The translations under genes were made by a program, and so were the position numbers. Positions 25,861 through 35,340 of a stretch of 64,000 nt of DNA are shown here, in pieces. The notes beneath the pieces are model-generated. The model ran no database searches and was not told where the DNA came from. It worked only from the letters and a program-made list of their open reading frames with translations. The DNA is taken from positions 1 to 64,000 of the forward strand of contig MNYM01000046.1 of assembly GCA_001873065.1 (NCBI GenBank), in the 5' to 3' direction. How positions within the stretch are numbered: the stretch's first letter is position 1; each line of letters begins with the position of its first letter. The DNA comes from Flavobacteriaceae bacterium CG2_30_31_66 (lineage in GTDB: Bacteria > Bacteroidota > Bacteroidia > Flavobacteriales > Flavobacteriaceae).

Positions 25861-27435
25861 ATGAAAAAAATATTTTTATTGATTTTGTTTCTTTGCGGTT
25901 TAAAAAATTTTTCACAAAATTATCCTGTTTCAAAAATTACTGGAAAAGAAATTCGAAATTCGATACGATTGAATTATATAAATATTTCTCAACCAATTGA
26001 TAAAGTTAATTTTAATAACTTTATCTTAAAACCAAATATGGGTTTTGTTGGTTTAAACTACCATATTCCGTTAAATAATTGGCTTTATACAGGTGCTGGT
26101 TTTCACACGGCAGTCACTGGAGATCAGGGAGGTTTATTCACTTTAGGCATAAATTTGGGTGTAAATACAAGAATTTACAATAACCTTTTCTTTGACGCTA
26201 ATATTCATTTTGGTGGTGGTGGAGGATTTAGAACTTTAGTAAATGGTGGTGGAATCATTTATCCAAATATTGGTTTGCAATATAAATTAAAAGATTTTTC
26301 TTTTGGAGTACAATATGGTTATATGAATTTTTTTACAGGAATTCAAAAAGACGATAATGTATCTTTTTTTATAGAAATTCCCTCTACCTTAAGATTTAGT
26401 TCTTATAAAGACTCACAAAAAACTTTTGAAATAAATAATCTTTCAACAGTAGGTTTTTGGGAAAAATCTGCTGTAAAAAGTGTGCAACAAATCACATTTG
26501 ATTATTTTTTTCCAGTCGGCATGTCAAGAACTGATGGAAGTACCGTTCCTCAATACAAACCACTTAGACAAACTTTATCAATCATTGGATTTGAATATCA
26601 ACGTTACCTTACATCAAATACATTTGTATATGCTCATGCGGATGCAATGTATAGTGGTTTAGTTTCTGGTTTTATGGATGTGTTTTTTGGTGTTGGAAAA
26701 AACTTTATTGAAGCAAAACATGTCAATTTTTTTGCAAAATTAGGAATTGGTGCTGCTGGAGGAAGAATTTTTCCAGAAGGAGGCTTAACACTATATCCAA
26801 AAGCCGGATTTGATGTTCGAGTCACTGAAAAGTTTGGAATAAGTGCTCATGGTGGTTATCATAGAGCAATTGGGGGAACTTTTGAAGCATATACAGCAGG
26901 TTTTAGTTTAAAATATTATGGTTTAACGGGTGGAATAAAACATCCATTTACTGATGAAAAAGCTTCTACTATCAAAACTCAAGGAATTGGAATTAGTGTT
27001 CAAAACCAAACATATTTTGATATGGCTAAAGATGACAACACTACCATAGATATAGAAATGATTGGCATAAAATTATCTTATGATCTGAACAAGAACCTTT
27101 ATTTTATAGGTGAAACATCATTTGCCTATGAGGGAAAATCAGGAGGTTATGCTCATGGTATTTTTGGGGTTGGGTTAAAAAGTAATCCACTTTTAAAAAA
27201 CAAAATTTCCTTATTTTTAGAACTTATGGGCGGTGTAGCTGGAGGTGCAGGAGTTGATACAGGGGAAGGAATTCTTGTGAGACCAACTGCCGGCTTAAAC
27301 TATCATTTAAATGAGAGTCTCTCTTTAAATATTGCAGCTGGACAAACTATTACGCCTTATGGAAATGTAAACTCAACCAATTTAAATGTAGGCTTTACTT
27401 ATAATTTATCAATTTTAAATGCAAAAAAACAATAA
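25861..27435 (+). CDS. outer-membrane beta-barrel protein of unknown function
   Basis: A 524-residue exported protein. A signal peptide covers 1-18 ([18 protein letters not shown]). The mature part consists of alternating glycine/aromatic beta strands ([49 protein letters not shown]), typical of an outer-membrane barrel; the C-terminus [17 protein letters not shown] is strand-like. Seven codons upstream are open and overlap the end of prfC; I chose the ATG at 25861 because the signal sequence begins there. It may be co-transcribed with prfC. No substrate can be assigned. Confidence 0.8.
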   Translation: MKKIFLLILFLCGLKNFSQNYPVSKITGKEIRNSIRLNYINISQPIDKVNFNNFILKPNMGFVGLNYHIPLNNWLYTGAGFHTAVTGDQGGLFTLGINLGVNTRIYNNLFFDANIHFGGGGGFRTLVNGGGIIYPNIGLQYKLKDFSFGVQYGYMNFFTGIQKDDNVSFFIEIPSTLRFSSYKDSQKTFEINNLSTVGFWEKSAVKSVQQITFDYFFPVGMSRTDGSTVPQYKPLRQTLSIIGFEYQRYLTSNTFVYAHADAMYSGLVSGFMDVFFGVGKNFIEAKHVNFFAKLGIGAAGGRIFPEGGLTLYPKAGFDVRVTEKFGISAHGGYHRAIGGTFEAYTAGFSLKYYGLTGGIKHPFTDEKASTIKTQGIGISVQNQTYFDMAKDDNTTIDIEMIGIKLSYDLNKNLYFIGETSFAYEGKSGGYAHGIFGVGLKSNPLLKNKISLFLELMGGVAGGAGVDTGEGILVRPTAGLNYHLNESLSLNIAAGQTITPYGNVNSTNLNVGFTYNLSILNAKKQ

Positions 27436-27455
27436 AAACAATAAAATTAAACAAT

Positions 27456-28385
27456 ATGAATAACGGAATTTATGCAAAATTCATCACGCCAAAAGGTAAA
27501 ATATTAGTGCAATTAGAACACGAAAAAACTCCAGGAACTGTTGGGAATTTTGTGGCATTAGCGGAAGGAAATTTAGAAAACAAAATAAAACCACAAGGAA
27601 CACCTTATTATAATGGTTTGAAATTTCATAGAGTTATTTCAGATTTTATGATTCAGGGAGGTTGTCCTTCAGGAACTGGTTCAGGAAATCCAGGATATAA
27701 ATTTGATGACGAATTTCATCCAGAATTGAAACACAACAAACCAGGAAAATTAGCAATGGCTAATTCTGGTCCCGCAACAAATGGAAGTCAGTTTTATATC
27801 ACCCACGTTCCTACTCCATGGCTTGACGGAAAACACACAGTCTTTGGATCCGTAATTGAAGGTCAAGACGTTGTAGATGCTGTTGAACAAGGAGATGAAA
27901 TGAGCGTTGAAATCTTAAGAATTGGTGATGAAGCTCAGAACTTTAATGCAGTTGAAGCTTTCAGAAATTTTGAAGGCTCAAGAGCAAGACGAGAAGTTGA
28001 AGCAAAAAGAAAACAAAAAGAATTATTAGACACTGTTGCTGCTGGTTTTGATGAAACAGCTAGCGGATTAAGATATCAAATTTTACAAAAAGGTGACGGA
28101 AAACAAGCAGAACAGGGTTCAAAAGTTTCTGTTCATTACAAAGGACAATTATTAGACGGAACTGTTTTTGATTCATCATACAAAAGAAAAGAACCAATTG
28201 ATTTTACACTTGGAATTGGACAAGTAATTGAAGGTTGGGACGAAGGAATACAATTATTAAAAGTGGGTGACAAAGCAAGATTTGTAATTCCTTCAGATTT
28301 GGCTTACGGAGAACGTGGTGCAGGAGGCGTTATTCCACCAAACGCAACTCTTATTTTTGATGTAGAATTGATGAAGGTCAAATAA
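27456..28385 (+). CDS. cyclophilin-FKBP dual peptidyl-prolyl isomerase
   Basis: A 309-residue fusion of two unrelated prolyl-isomerase families. Residues 1-155 are a cyclophilin with [13 protein letters not shown] (Arg59), NGSQFYITH and [10 protein letters not shown]; residues 155-200 are a charged helical linker; residues 205-309 are an FKBP domain with [32 protein letters not shown] and [16 protein letters not shown]. Such cyclophilin-FKBP dual immunophilins have been described from flavobacteria and other organisms. There is no signal peptide, so it is cytosolic. Both active sites look intact. Confidence 0.93.
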   Translation: MNNGIYAKFITPKGKILVQLEHEKTPGTVGNFVALAEGNLENKIKPQGTPYYNGLKFHRVISDFMIQGGCPSGTGSGNPGYKFDDEFHPELKHNKPGKLAMANSGPATNGSQFYITHVPTPWLDGKHTVFGSVIEGQDVVDAVEQGDEMSVEILRIGDEAQNFNAVEAFRNFEGSRARREVEAKRKQKELLDTVAAGFDETASGLRYQILQKGDGKQAEQGSKVSVHYKGQLLDGTVFDSSYKRKEPIDFTLGIGQVIEGWDEGIQLLKVGDKARFVIPSDLAYGERGAGGVIPPNATLIFDVELMKVK

Positions 28386-28412
28386 ATCAAAGAAATTAAT
28401 TTATAAAACTTT

Positions 28413-28447
28413 GAAAGCCATCTCATAAAAAGGGGTGGTTTTTTATT
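28413..28447 (+). terminator. probable terminator after the dual isomerase
   Basis: An imperfect stem (AAAGCCATCTC with GGGGTGGTTT, containing G-T pairs) is followed by TTTTATTT. Confidence 0.55.
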
Positions 28448-28513
28448 TAAAATTTAAACAAATATTTTAAAGATAGTTTTTGTATATTTAGAACGATTTT
28501 TACCAAATTATGC

Positions 28514-30199
28514 ATGTCTGATTTTTCACCCAAACGAATTCAACTTGTTTTCACCCTTTCAATTGTAACTGCTATTTTTTCGCTGTTATATTTTTTCATA
28601 GGGTTAAAAATTAATTTTACGATGCTAAGTTATTTTCACTTAACATCTTCCTTCATTTTCTTTTTTTGTGCTTTCATCGTAAAAAAAGGAAATCTTGATA
28701 TTTCAAGAACAATATATTTTATTGTTTTTAATATAAGTGTCGCAGTAACATCTTCTTACATAGGAAAACCTGGTAGCATAGAATTCATGTTACTTTTTGC
28801 GTTTGCGCTTCCTTTTTTTATATTTTCCTACAGAAGAGAAAAAAATTATATTGCTATTTTTTCAACCTTAGCTTTACTACTTTGGATTTTGCTTTACAAA
28901 ACAAATTTTAATTTATTTACAGATTCAAAATTGGATTTAGAGATTGCTTCCAAATACTTTTATCCACTTTCATTATGCACAACTCTCATTTTAATTACTT
29001 ATGAATTAGCTCATTTTTCATATTTAAATAGTTCACATTACGCAAAAATTCATCTAAGAAAGCAAAAAGCGATAGAAGCATCATCAGCAAAATCAAGATT
29101 TTTAAGTATGATGAGCCACGAAATTAGAACGCCTTTGAATGCAATCGTGGGTCTTTCTCATATTTTAGCTGACACTAAACCGAGAGAAGATCAAAAAGAA
29201 AATATTGATGCTTTGAATTATTCAGGAAAAATTTTACTAAACCTTTTGAATAACGCACTTGATTTCAGTAAAATGCAATCAACTGAAATTCAACTTGATA
29301 ATATACCTACAAATTTATACGAAGGTGTAAGACAAATTCGAAAAATTCATGATTCAAATTGTGAAAAAAAAGGAATTACGTTAAAATTAGAAATTGATGA
29401 AAAAATTCCTGTTGTTTGGTTAGATATTGTTCGTTTTAATCAAGTAATCAATAACTTACTTACAAATTCTGTAAAATTCACAGACAAAGGGGGGGTTATT
29501 TTAAGAATAAAAAAAGGAAGTGAAACGAGCACAAATGTGACTGTAATTACTGAAATTATTGATACTGGAATAGGCATTCCAAAAGAAAAATTAAAACAAG
29601 TTTGGGATGCCTTTACGCAAGCTTCATCAACAACAAATCGTTTGTATGGAGGCACAGGATTAGGGTTGCCAATTGTAAAAAGTATCATCGAAGCAATGGG
29701 ATCAGAGGTGAAAATTGACAGTGTTGTTGGAAGAGGAAGTCGATTTTACTTTAAACTAAATCTAAAAAAAGCACTCAATTCAGAAATTAAAAAGACTGAT
29801 TTTAAACAAACTTATCATTTTGAGGGTAAAAAAGTGCTTTTAGTTGAAGATAATCTTATCAATGTAATGGTGGGTAAACAAATTTTAGAGAAAGAAAATT
29901 TAATCGTTGACGTCGCAAATAATGGATTAATTGCTGTTGAAAAAGTTCAAAAAAATAACTATGATGTTATTTTAATGGACATTCAGATGCCTGTGATGGA
30001 TGGTTATACAGCTTCAATTGAGATCAGAAAATTCAATAAAGAAATTCCTATTTTGGCGCTCTCAGCCTCGATTTTTATGGAAGTAAAAGATAAAATCAAT
30101 GAAAGTGGCATGAATGGTTTTATTTTTAAACCTTTTGATCCTAAAGAATTATTAAAAGAAATTGATACTTTTATAAATAAAGTGCCAAATTCTAAATAA
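28514..30199 (+). CDS. membrane hybrid histidine kinase (tandem copy 1)
   Basis: A 561-residue sensor kinase. Residues 10-170 hold about six hydrophobic helices without a large periplasmic loop, then HisKA with His202 (SHEIRTPLNA), HATPase (NNLLTNSVKFTDKGG, IIDTGIGIP, GGTGLGLPIVKS) and a C-terminal receiver with Asp489 (LMDIQMP) and Lys in FKPFDPKE. The next gene has the same domain order and the same residue numbering for His and both key Asp, so the two are a recent tandem duplication. No separate DNA-binding regulator is adjacent. Confidence 0.93.
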   Translation: MSDFSPKRIQLVFTLSIVTAIFSLLYFFIGLKINFTMLSYFHLTSSFIFFFCAFIVKKGNLDISRTIYFIVFNISVAVTSSYIGKPGSIEFMLLFAFALPFFIFSYRREKNYIAIFSTLALLLWILLYKTNFNLFTDSKLDLEIASKYFYPLSLCTTLILITYELAHFSYLNSSHYAKIHLRKQKAIEASSAKSRFLSMMSHEIRTPLNAIVGLSHILADTKPREDQKENIDALNYSGKILLNLLNNALDFSKMQSTEIQLDNIPTNLYEGVRQIRKIHDSNCEKKGITLKLEIDEKIPVVWLDIVRFNQVINNLLTNSVKFTDKGGVILRIKKGSETSTNVTVITEIIDTGIGIPKEKLKQVWDAFTQASSTTNRLYGGTGLGLPIVKSIIEAMGSEVKIDSVVGRGSRFYFKLNLKKALNSEIKKTDFKQTYHFEGKKVLLVEDNLINVMVGKQILEKENLIVDVANNGLIAVEKVQKNNYDVILMDIQMPVMDGYTASIEIRKFNKEIPILALSASIFMEVKDKINESGMNGFIFKPFDPKELLKEIDTFINKVPNSK

Positions 30200-30211
30200 A
30201 ATAAGCGAAAA

Positions 30212-31885
30212 ATGAAAGAATTTTCAGAAAGACGTGTTCAACTTGTATTTACTTTAGCAACCGTAAACGTAGGTTTTGCAATACTTTGTGCAATCATTTC
30301 CCAAAAACTCGATTTGATTACGCTTCGAAATTTCAACTTATTAAGCATTGTACCCTATATTTTAGTTGCTTATTTGGCTAAAAGAGAAAAATTACACATT
30401 GCACGACCTTTATATCTCATCACAATTAATTTAGGTTTAACAATTATATCTTCTTTTGTTGGTAAGCCTGGAGGAGTTGAATTCGTTTTTATGTTTACAA
30501 TTGGGCTGCCTTATTTTATTTTTTCCTTCACAAGAGAGCGACTACTGGTAATTATTTTTGCTTTATTGCCAATCTTTTTGTGGCTACTTTTATTTTTGAC
30601 TGACTTTAACTTATTTACCAACGAAAAACTTGATCCAAAAATCTCAAACGATTTTATTTATCCATCAGCCATGTCAAGTACAGTTTTGTTGGTACTTTTT
30701 CAACTTATTTATTTTTCTATCTTAAATACTCGTTATGCATCAAACGTCAATAATCAAAAAGAGGATGCTTTTCAGGCATCAAATGCAAAATCAAAATTTT
30801 TAAGCACCATGAGTCACGAAATTAGAACGCCATTAAATGCGATTATTGGACTCTCTCATATTTTAGCTGATAACAACCCAAGAAAAGATCAATTAGAAAA
30901 CATCAAAGCATTAAATTATTCTGGTAAGATATTGATGAATTTATTGAATAATGTGCTTGATTTCAGTAAAATGCAATCAAGTAAAATTGAATTAGACAAT
31001 ATTCCTACAGATTTATTTTTAGCTGTGAAACAGATAAAAAAAATACATGAAGCAGCTTGTTTAAGAAAAGGCATTACTATGAATCTTGAAGTTGATGAAG
31101 AAATTCCTGTGGTACTTTTAGATATTGTCAGGTTCAATCAAGTAATTAATAACCTAGTTAGCAACGCAATCAAATTTACGGACTCTGGAAGTGTTACCCT
31201 GAGAATTAAAAAAAATAAAGAAACTCCTGAAAATGTCATTATTTCAACAGAAGTTATTGATACAGGATTGGGAATTCCAGAAGACAAGCTTGATGAAGTT
31301 TGGGAAGATTTCACACAGGCTTCCTCTACAACAAACAGGTTGTATGGTGGAACTGGATTGGGTTTACCTATCGTAAAGAGTATTGTAAATACAATGGGGG
31401 CTAATGTTTTTTTAGAAAGTGAAATTGGAAAAGGTAGTCGTTTTTACTTTGATATTGAACTTAAAAAAGCAACCGAAAAAGAATTGAAAAAGGAAATTGA
31501 ACAAAAAAAATACGATTTTGATGGAAGAAAAATATTGCTAGTTGAAGACAATGAATTTAATATTTTGGTTGGCAAACAAATTTTAGAAAAAGAAAAACTA
31601 ATCGTAGAAGTTGCTGAAAATGGTTTAATAGCTGTAGAAAAGGTTAGAAATAATCATTTTGATGTGGTTTTAATGGATATTCAAATGCCTGTTATGGATG
31701 GATACCAGGCCACAAAAGAAATAAGAAAATTTAATCAAAAGATTCAAATATTAGCTTTGTCTGCATCAGTTTTTTCAGAAGTAAAAGAGAATCTTTCTCA
31801 AAGTGGTATGAACGGATTTATTTTTAAACCTTTCAATCCTGATGATTTATTATTTCAAATCAATAATGCAATTCACCAAAATTAA
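30212..31885 (+). CDS. membrane hybrid histidine kinase (tandem copy 2)
   Basis: A 557-residue paralogue of the preceding kinase, 12 bases after its stop. Multi-helix membrane sensor (10-172), HisKA His202 (SHEIRTPLNA), HATPase (NNLVSNAIKFTDSGS, VIDTGLGIP, GGTGLGLPIVKS) and receiver Asp489 (LMDIQMP). The kinase core aligns to copy 1 without gaps by eye, while the membrane sensor differs more, suggesting sensor divergence after duplication. A loop between helices carries the shared GKPGG/GKPGS motif in both copies. Followed by a terminator. Confidence 0.93.
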   Translation: MKEFSERRVQLVFTLATVNVGFAILCAIISQKLDLITLRNFNLLSIVPYILVAYLAKREKLHIARPLYLITINLGLTIISSFVGKPGGVEFVFMFTIGLPYFIFSFTRERLLVIIFALLPIFLWLLLFLTDFNLFTNEKLDPKISNDFIYPSAMSSTVLLVLFQLIYFSILNTRYASNVNNQKEDAFQASNAKSKFLSTMSHEIRTPLNAIIGLSHILADNNPRKDQLENIKALNYSGKILMNLLNNVLDFSKMQSSKIELDNIPTDLFLAVKQIKKIHEAACLRKGITMNLEVDEEIPVVLLDIVRFNQVINNLVSNAIKFTDSGSVTLRIKKNKETPENVIISTEVIDTGLGIPEDKLDEVWEDFTQASSTTNRLYGGTGLGLPIVKSIVNTMGANVFLESEIGKGSRFYFDIELKKATEKELKKEIEQKKYDFDGRKILLVEDNEFNILVGKQILEKEKLIVEVAENGLIAVEKVRNNHFDVVLMDIQMPVMDGYQATKEIRKFNQKIQILALSASVFSEVKENLSQSGMNGFIFKPFNPDDLLFQINNAIHQN

Positions 31886-31897
31886 AAAATTACGAAT

Positions 31898-31930
31898 AAA
31901 AAAAGCTCCCAATTTTTGAGAGCTTTTTTT
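31898..31930. terminator. bidirectional terminator between kinase and leuB
   Basis: AAAAAAAGCTC and GAGCTTTTTTT pair around an 11-base loop, with T-runs on both strands between converging genes. Confidence 0.75.
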
Positions 31931-31947
31931 AATTTTAAATCAATATT

Positions 31948-33003
31948 TTAAACATTTTTCGCCAACCACTCACCTACTTCTTTTGTTCCGTAAGATTTTC
32001 CTCCATCAGATAAATCTTCAGTCACAATGCCTTTTGATAAGGCTTTTTCAACAACTTCTCTGATTGCTTTTCCCTCCTCCATCAAACCGAAATTTTCAAA
32101 CATCATTGCCGAAGACAAAACAGTTGCCATAGGATTTGCAATGTTTTTTCCAGTTGCTTGAGGATAGGAACCATGAATTGGCTCAAATAAACCAATATCA
32201 GAACCTATTGATGCACTTGGCATTAAACCCATAGAACCTGAAATTACAGATGCTTCATCTGTCAAAATATCTCCGAATAAATTTTCTGTAATTAACACAT
32301 CATAACTGTTAGGCCATTGTACCAAACGCATGGCAACAGCATCAACAAATTCATACGAAACTGTCACTTCAGGATAGTCTTTTTCCATGGCTTGAACAGT
32401 TTCTCTCCACAATCTTGAGGTTTCTAACACATTGGCTTTGTCAACACAACACAATTTTTTGCTTCTAGTCATCGCCAATTCAAAACCCTTTTTTGCCAAA
32501 CGTTGCACTTCATGTCTTGAATACACACAATTGTCAAAAGCAGTTTCACCATTGTCTCTTCTGCCTTTTTCTCCAAAATAAATGCCACCTGTCAATTCTC
32601 TTAAAAAAACCAAATCTGTTCCTTCAATTCGTTCTCTTTTTAAAGGAGATTTATCTAGTAAAGAAGGAAATGTAAACGTTGGACGCACATTTGCAAACAA
32701 GCCTAATTTTTTTCTCATTTTTAACAATCCTTGTTCAGGACGCACTTTTGCAGAAGGATCATTATCATATTTTGGATGACCAACCGCACCGAATAAAACT
32801 GCATCAGAAGTGATGCAAATTTCATGAGTTTCATCGGGATAAGGCTCACCAACGGCATCAATGGCTGCAGCTCCAGTCAAAGCTGGTCTCCAAGTAATTT
32901 CATGACCAAATTTTTGTGCAATTGCATCAGAAACTTTTACTGCTTGGTCAATTACCTCAGGTCCAATTCCATCTCCGGCTAAAACGGCTATTTTTAATTT
33001 CAT
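31948..33003 (-). CDS. leuB: 3-isopropylmalate dehydrogenase
   Basis: NAD-dependent oxidative decarboxylation of 3-isopropylmalate in leucine synthesis; cytosolic homodimer. The 351-residue product has KIAVLAGDGIGPEVI, the substrate-binding FANVRPT and LVFLRELTGGIYFG, catalytic Tyr in VYSRHEV, Lys in CCVDKANVLE, metal Asp residues in NLFGDILTDEAS and the NAD site PIHGSYPQATGKNIANP. Last gene of the leuC-leuD-leuA-like-leuB run, separated from the preceding gene by a 96-base gap containing an inverted-repeat element. Confidence 0.96.
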   Translation of the reverse strand: MKLKIAVLAGDGIGPEVIDQAVKVSDAIAQKFGHEITWRPALTGAAAIDAVGEPYPDETHEICITSDAVLFGAVGHPKYDNDPSAKVRPEQGLLKMRKKLGLFANVRPTFTFPSLLDKSPLKRERIEGTDLVFLRELTGGIYFGEKGRRDNGETAFDNCVYSRHEVQRLAKKGFELAMTRSKKLCCVDKANVLETSRLWRETVQAMEKDYPEVTVSYEFVDAVAMRLVQWPNSYDVLITENLFGDILTDEASVISGSMGLMPSASIGSDIGLFEPIHGSYPQATGKNIANPMATVLSSAMMFENFGLMEEGKAIREVVEKALSKGIVTEDLSDGGKSYGTKEVGEWLAKNV

Positions 33004-33018
33004 CTTTTTAGTTTATTT

Positions 33019-33093
33019 GTCATTGCGAGTTTTCGAAGCAATCTGTCTTTGTAAAATGGAAATTTCTTCAGTTATACTTCCTTCGGAATGACG
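33019..33093. repeat. inverted-repeat (REP/MITE-like) element in the leu operon
   Basis: The left end GTCATTGCGAGTTTTCGAAG (33019-33038) and the inverted right end (CTTCGGAATGAC, 33081-33092) are related inverted copies: GTCATTGCGA versus GTCATTCCGA. The GTCATTGCGAG...GAAGCAATC text recurs as a dispersed repeat in many bacterial genomes including Bacteroidota (from memory). It has no coding capacity. Confidence 0.65.
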
Positions 33094-33099
33094 GTTATT

Positions 33100-34620
33100 T
33101 TATATAATATTCAACATTTTTTCAGTGGCTTTGATAGCAGAAACTGTTTGATCTGAATCTAAACCTCTTGTAATAAACTCTTTAGTCTCACTTTTCCAAG
33201 TAATAATCGTTTCGCACAACGCATCAGAATTACTTCCTGGCGGAATTCGAACAGCATAATCAATTAAATTCGGAATTATTTTTTTACTATGCGTTTTGTA
33301 TAATTTTTTTAAGGCATTCATAAAAGCATCAAATTGTCCATCACCTTGCGCATGCGCTTCATATAAAACGCCTTCTACTTTTAGCATCAAAGTTGTAGAT
33401 GGTTTCAATCCTTTTGCATGACCCAACACATAATTTTCGACAACAACTTTTCGTTCAATAGCATCACTATCCAACACATCAGAAATGATATAAGGCAAAT
33501 CTTCTTGAGAAACGACTTCTTTTTTATCACCCAATTCTACGATTCTTTGGGTCACTTTTTTTAATTCGTCATCATTCAAACTAATTCCTAAATCTTGTAA
33601 ATTTTTTTGAATATTTGCTTTTCCTGAAGTTTTTCCAAGAGCATATTTTCGTTTTCTTCCAAAACGTTCGGGTATTAAATCATTAAAATAAAGATTGTTT
33701 TTAGTATCTCCGTCTGCATGAATTCCAGCAGTTTGTGTAAAAACATTGGCACCAACGATGGGTTTATTTACAGGAATTCTAAATCCAGAAAAATTTTCGA
33801 CAAGCTTACTGACTTTATGTAATGAACTCTCTTTTGCTGTAATTTTTATATCATCTAAAAAATCATTGATTACTGCAATAACACTAGCCATTGGTGCATT
33901 TCCTGCACGTTCGCCCATTCCATTTACAGTTAAATGCAAACCATTTACACCAGCTTTTACAGCTTCCATAGCATTGGCAACCCCTAAATCATAATCATTA
34001 TGACCATGAAAATCTAGGTGAATTGTTGGAAATTTCTCACGAACTTCTTTGATAAATTGAAAGGTTTCTGATGGCGTTAAAATTCCTAAAGTGTCAGGCA
34101 ATAAAATGCGTTCAATGGGTTGAGTTGCTAAAAATGATAAATATTCAAACACGTATTCCTTTGAATTTCGCATGCCATTAGACCAATCTTCCAAATAAAC
34201 ATTGGTTTTGATATGGTTTTTTTGAGCTAATTCAATCGTTTTTTTAATGTCTGAAAAATGTTGTTCAGGTGTTTTTTTTAACTGATGTGTTAAATGATTT
34301 AAAGAACCTTTTGTCAATAAATTTTGAACTTTTGCACCTGTTGACAACATCCAATTTATAGATTTTCCTTCATCAACAAAACTCAATACTTCAATTTTAT
34401 CAAGAAAATTATTTTGAGAAGCCCAATCAATAATTTTTTTTACGGATTCTAATTCTCCGTCAGAAACTCTAGCTGAAGCAATTTCGATTCGATCAACTTT
34501 TAATTCTTCCAATAATAATTTTGCAATCGTTAATTTTTCGGAAACAGAAAAAGACACTCCTGATGTTTGTTCTCCATCACGAAGTGTAGTGTCCATAATT
34601 TCAATTTTCCTTTGTTCCAT
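33100..34620 (-). CDS. 2-isopropylmalate synthase-like protein
   Basis: A 506-residue member of the DRE-TIM LeuA/citramalate/homocitrate synthase family. The catalytic barrel has DTTLRDGEQTSGVSFS, metal ligands in DFHGHNDYDLG, NGMGERAGNAP and TQTAGIHADGD. The C-terminal 110 residues (LGHAKGLKPSTTLMLKV onwards) form a LeuA-type regulatory domain, so leucine feedback is plausible. Its place between leuD and leuB argues for the isopropylmalate synthase step, although sequence alone does not exclude (R)-citramalate synthase. No other LeuA is in the window. 17 bases follow leuD. Confidence 0.85.
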   Translation of the reverse strand: MEQRKIEIMDTTLRDGEQTSGVSFSVSEKLTIAKLLLEELKVDRIEIASARVSDGELESVKKIIDWASQNNFLDKIEVLSFVDEGKSINWMLSTGAKVQNLLTKGSLNHLTHQLKKTPEQHFSDIKKTIELAQKNHIKTNVYLEDWSNGMRNSKEYVFEYLSFLATQPIERILLPDTLGILTPSETFQFIKEVREKFPTIHLDFHGHNDYDLGVANAMEAVKAGVNGLHLTVNGMGERAGNAPMASVIAVINDFLDDIKITAKESSLHKVSKLVENFSGFRIPVNKPIVGANVFTQTAGIHADGDTKNNLYFNDLIPERFGRKRKYALGKTSGKANIQKNLQDLGISLNDDELKKVTQRIVELGDKKEVVSQEDLPYIISDVLDSDAIERKVVVENYVLGHAKGLKPSTTLMLKVEGVLYEAHAQGDGQFDAFMNALKKLYKTHSKKIIPNLIDYAVRIPPGSNSDALCETIITWKSETKEFITRGLDSDQTVSAIKATEKMLNII

Positions 34621-34637
34621 AGAATGAAAAAAACGAA

Positions 34638-35237
34638 TTAAAAAGGTCTTGTTTGTGCAAAAGTGGTGATTTCTTCTTCGATATTTTTTAAATAATCAAT
34701 ATCATCAAAACCATTTAACATATTGTCTTTTTTATACGGGTTGATATCAAATTTTTCAGATGCTCCAGTTGACAAAAGTGTCACAGTTTGGCTTGGTAAA
34801 TCTACTTTTATCTCGGTTTTTGGATCAGCGAAAATTGCATCAAATAGCAAATCCGCAAAACTTGCAGAAACTTGCACCGGCAAAACACCAATATTTAAAC
34901 AATTGTTTTTAAAAATATCTGCAAAGGCTGATGAAATTACACAACGCAATCCATAATCATACACAGCCCAAGCTGCGTGTTCACGAGAAGAACCTGATCC
35001 AAAATTTCTTCCTCCAACTAAGATTTTTGAACCTGCATAAATTTCCTTATTCAATGGAAAATCGGTTTTTGGAGTGCCATCCGCATTATAACGCCAATCT
35101 CTGAAAAAATTATCACCAAAACCTACACGCTCAGTAGCTTTTAAAAAACGCGCTGGTATAATCTGATCGGTATCTACGTTTTCTATGGGTAATGGAACTG
35201 CTGAACTTTTTAATGTTACAAATTTATCGTAAGCCAT
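34638..35237 (-). CDS. leuD: 3-isopropylmalate dehydratase small subunit
   Basis: Small (swivel-domain) subunit that with LeuC isomerises 2- to 3-isopropylmalate. The 199-residue product shows VDTDQIIPARFLK, the GRNFGSGSSREHAAWAV motif and ADIFKNNCLNIGVLPV. The length matches bacterial LeuD. It follows leuC after a 103-base gap that holds a short low-complexity tract, and precedes the leuA-like gene by 17 bases. Confidence 0.95.
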   Translation of the reverse strand: MAYDKFVTLKSSAVPLPIENVDTDQIIPARFLKATERVGFGDNFFRDWRYNADGTPKTDFPLNKEIYAGSKILVGGRNFGSGSSREHAAWAVYDYGLRCVISSAFADIFKNNCLNIGVLPVQVSASFADLLFDAIFADPKTEIKVDLPSQTVTLLSTGASEKFDINPYKKDNMLNGFDDIDYLKNIEEEITTFAQTRPF

Positions 35238-35257
35238 ATTTTTTATTTTTTAATGTT

Positions 35258-35290
35258 TCACGTTTTTAAAGTTTAAAAGTTTAAACCTTA
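35258..35290. repeat. low-complexity intergenic tract between leuC and leuD
   Basis: Text of the form GTTTCACGTTTTTAAAG / GTTTAAAAGTTTAAAC, including the palindrome GTTTAAA-AG-TTTAAAC. It is similar in style to the tracts at 20535-20568, 49803-49866 and 62384-62475. Confidence 0.35.
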
Positions 35291-35340
35291 AAAACTGAAC
35301 AATTAAATATTATTTTTTAAATTAGATTAAAACTTTCAAT

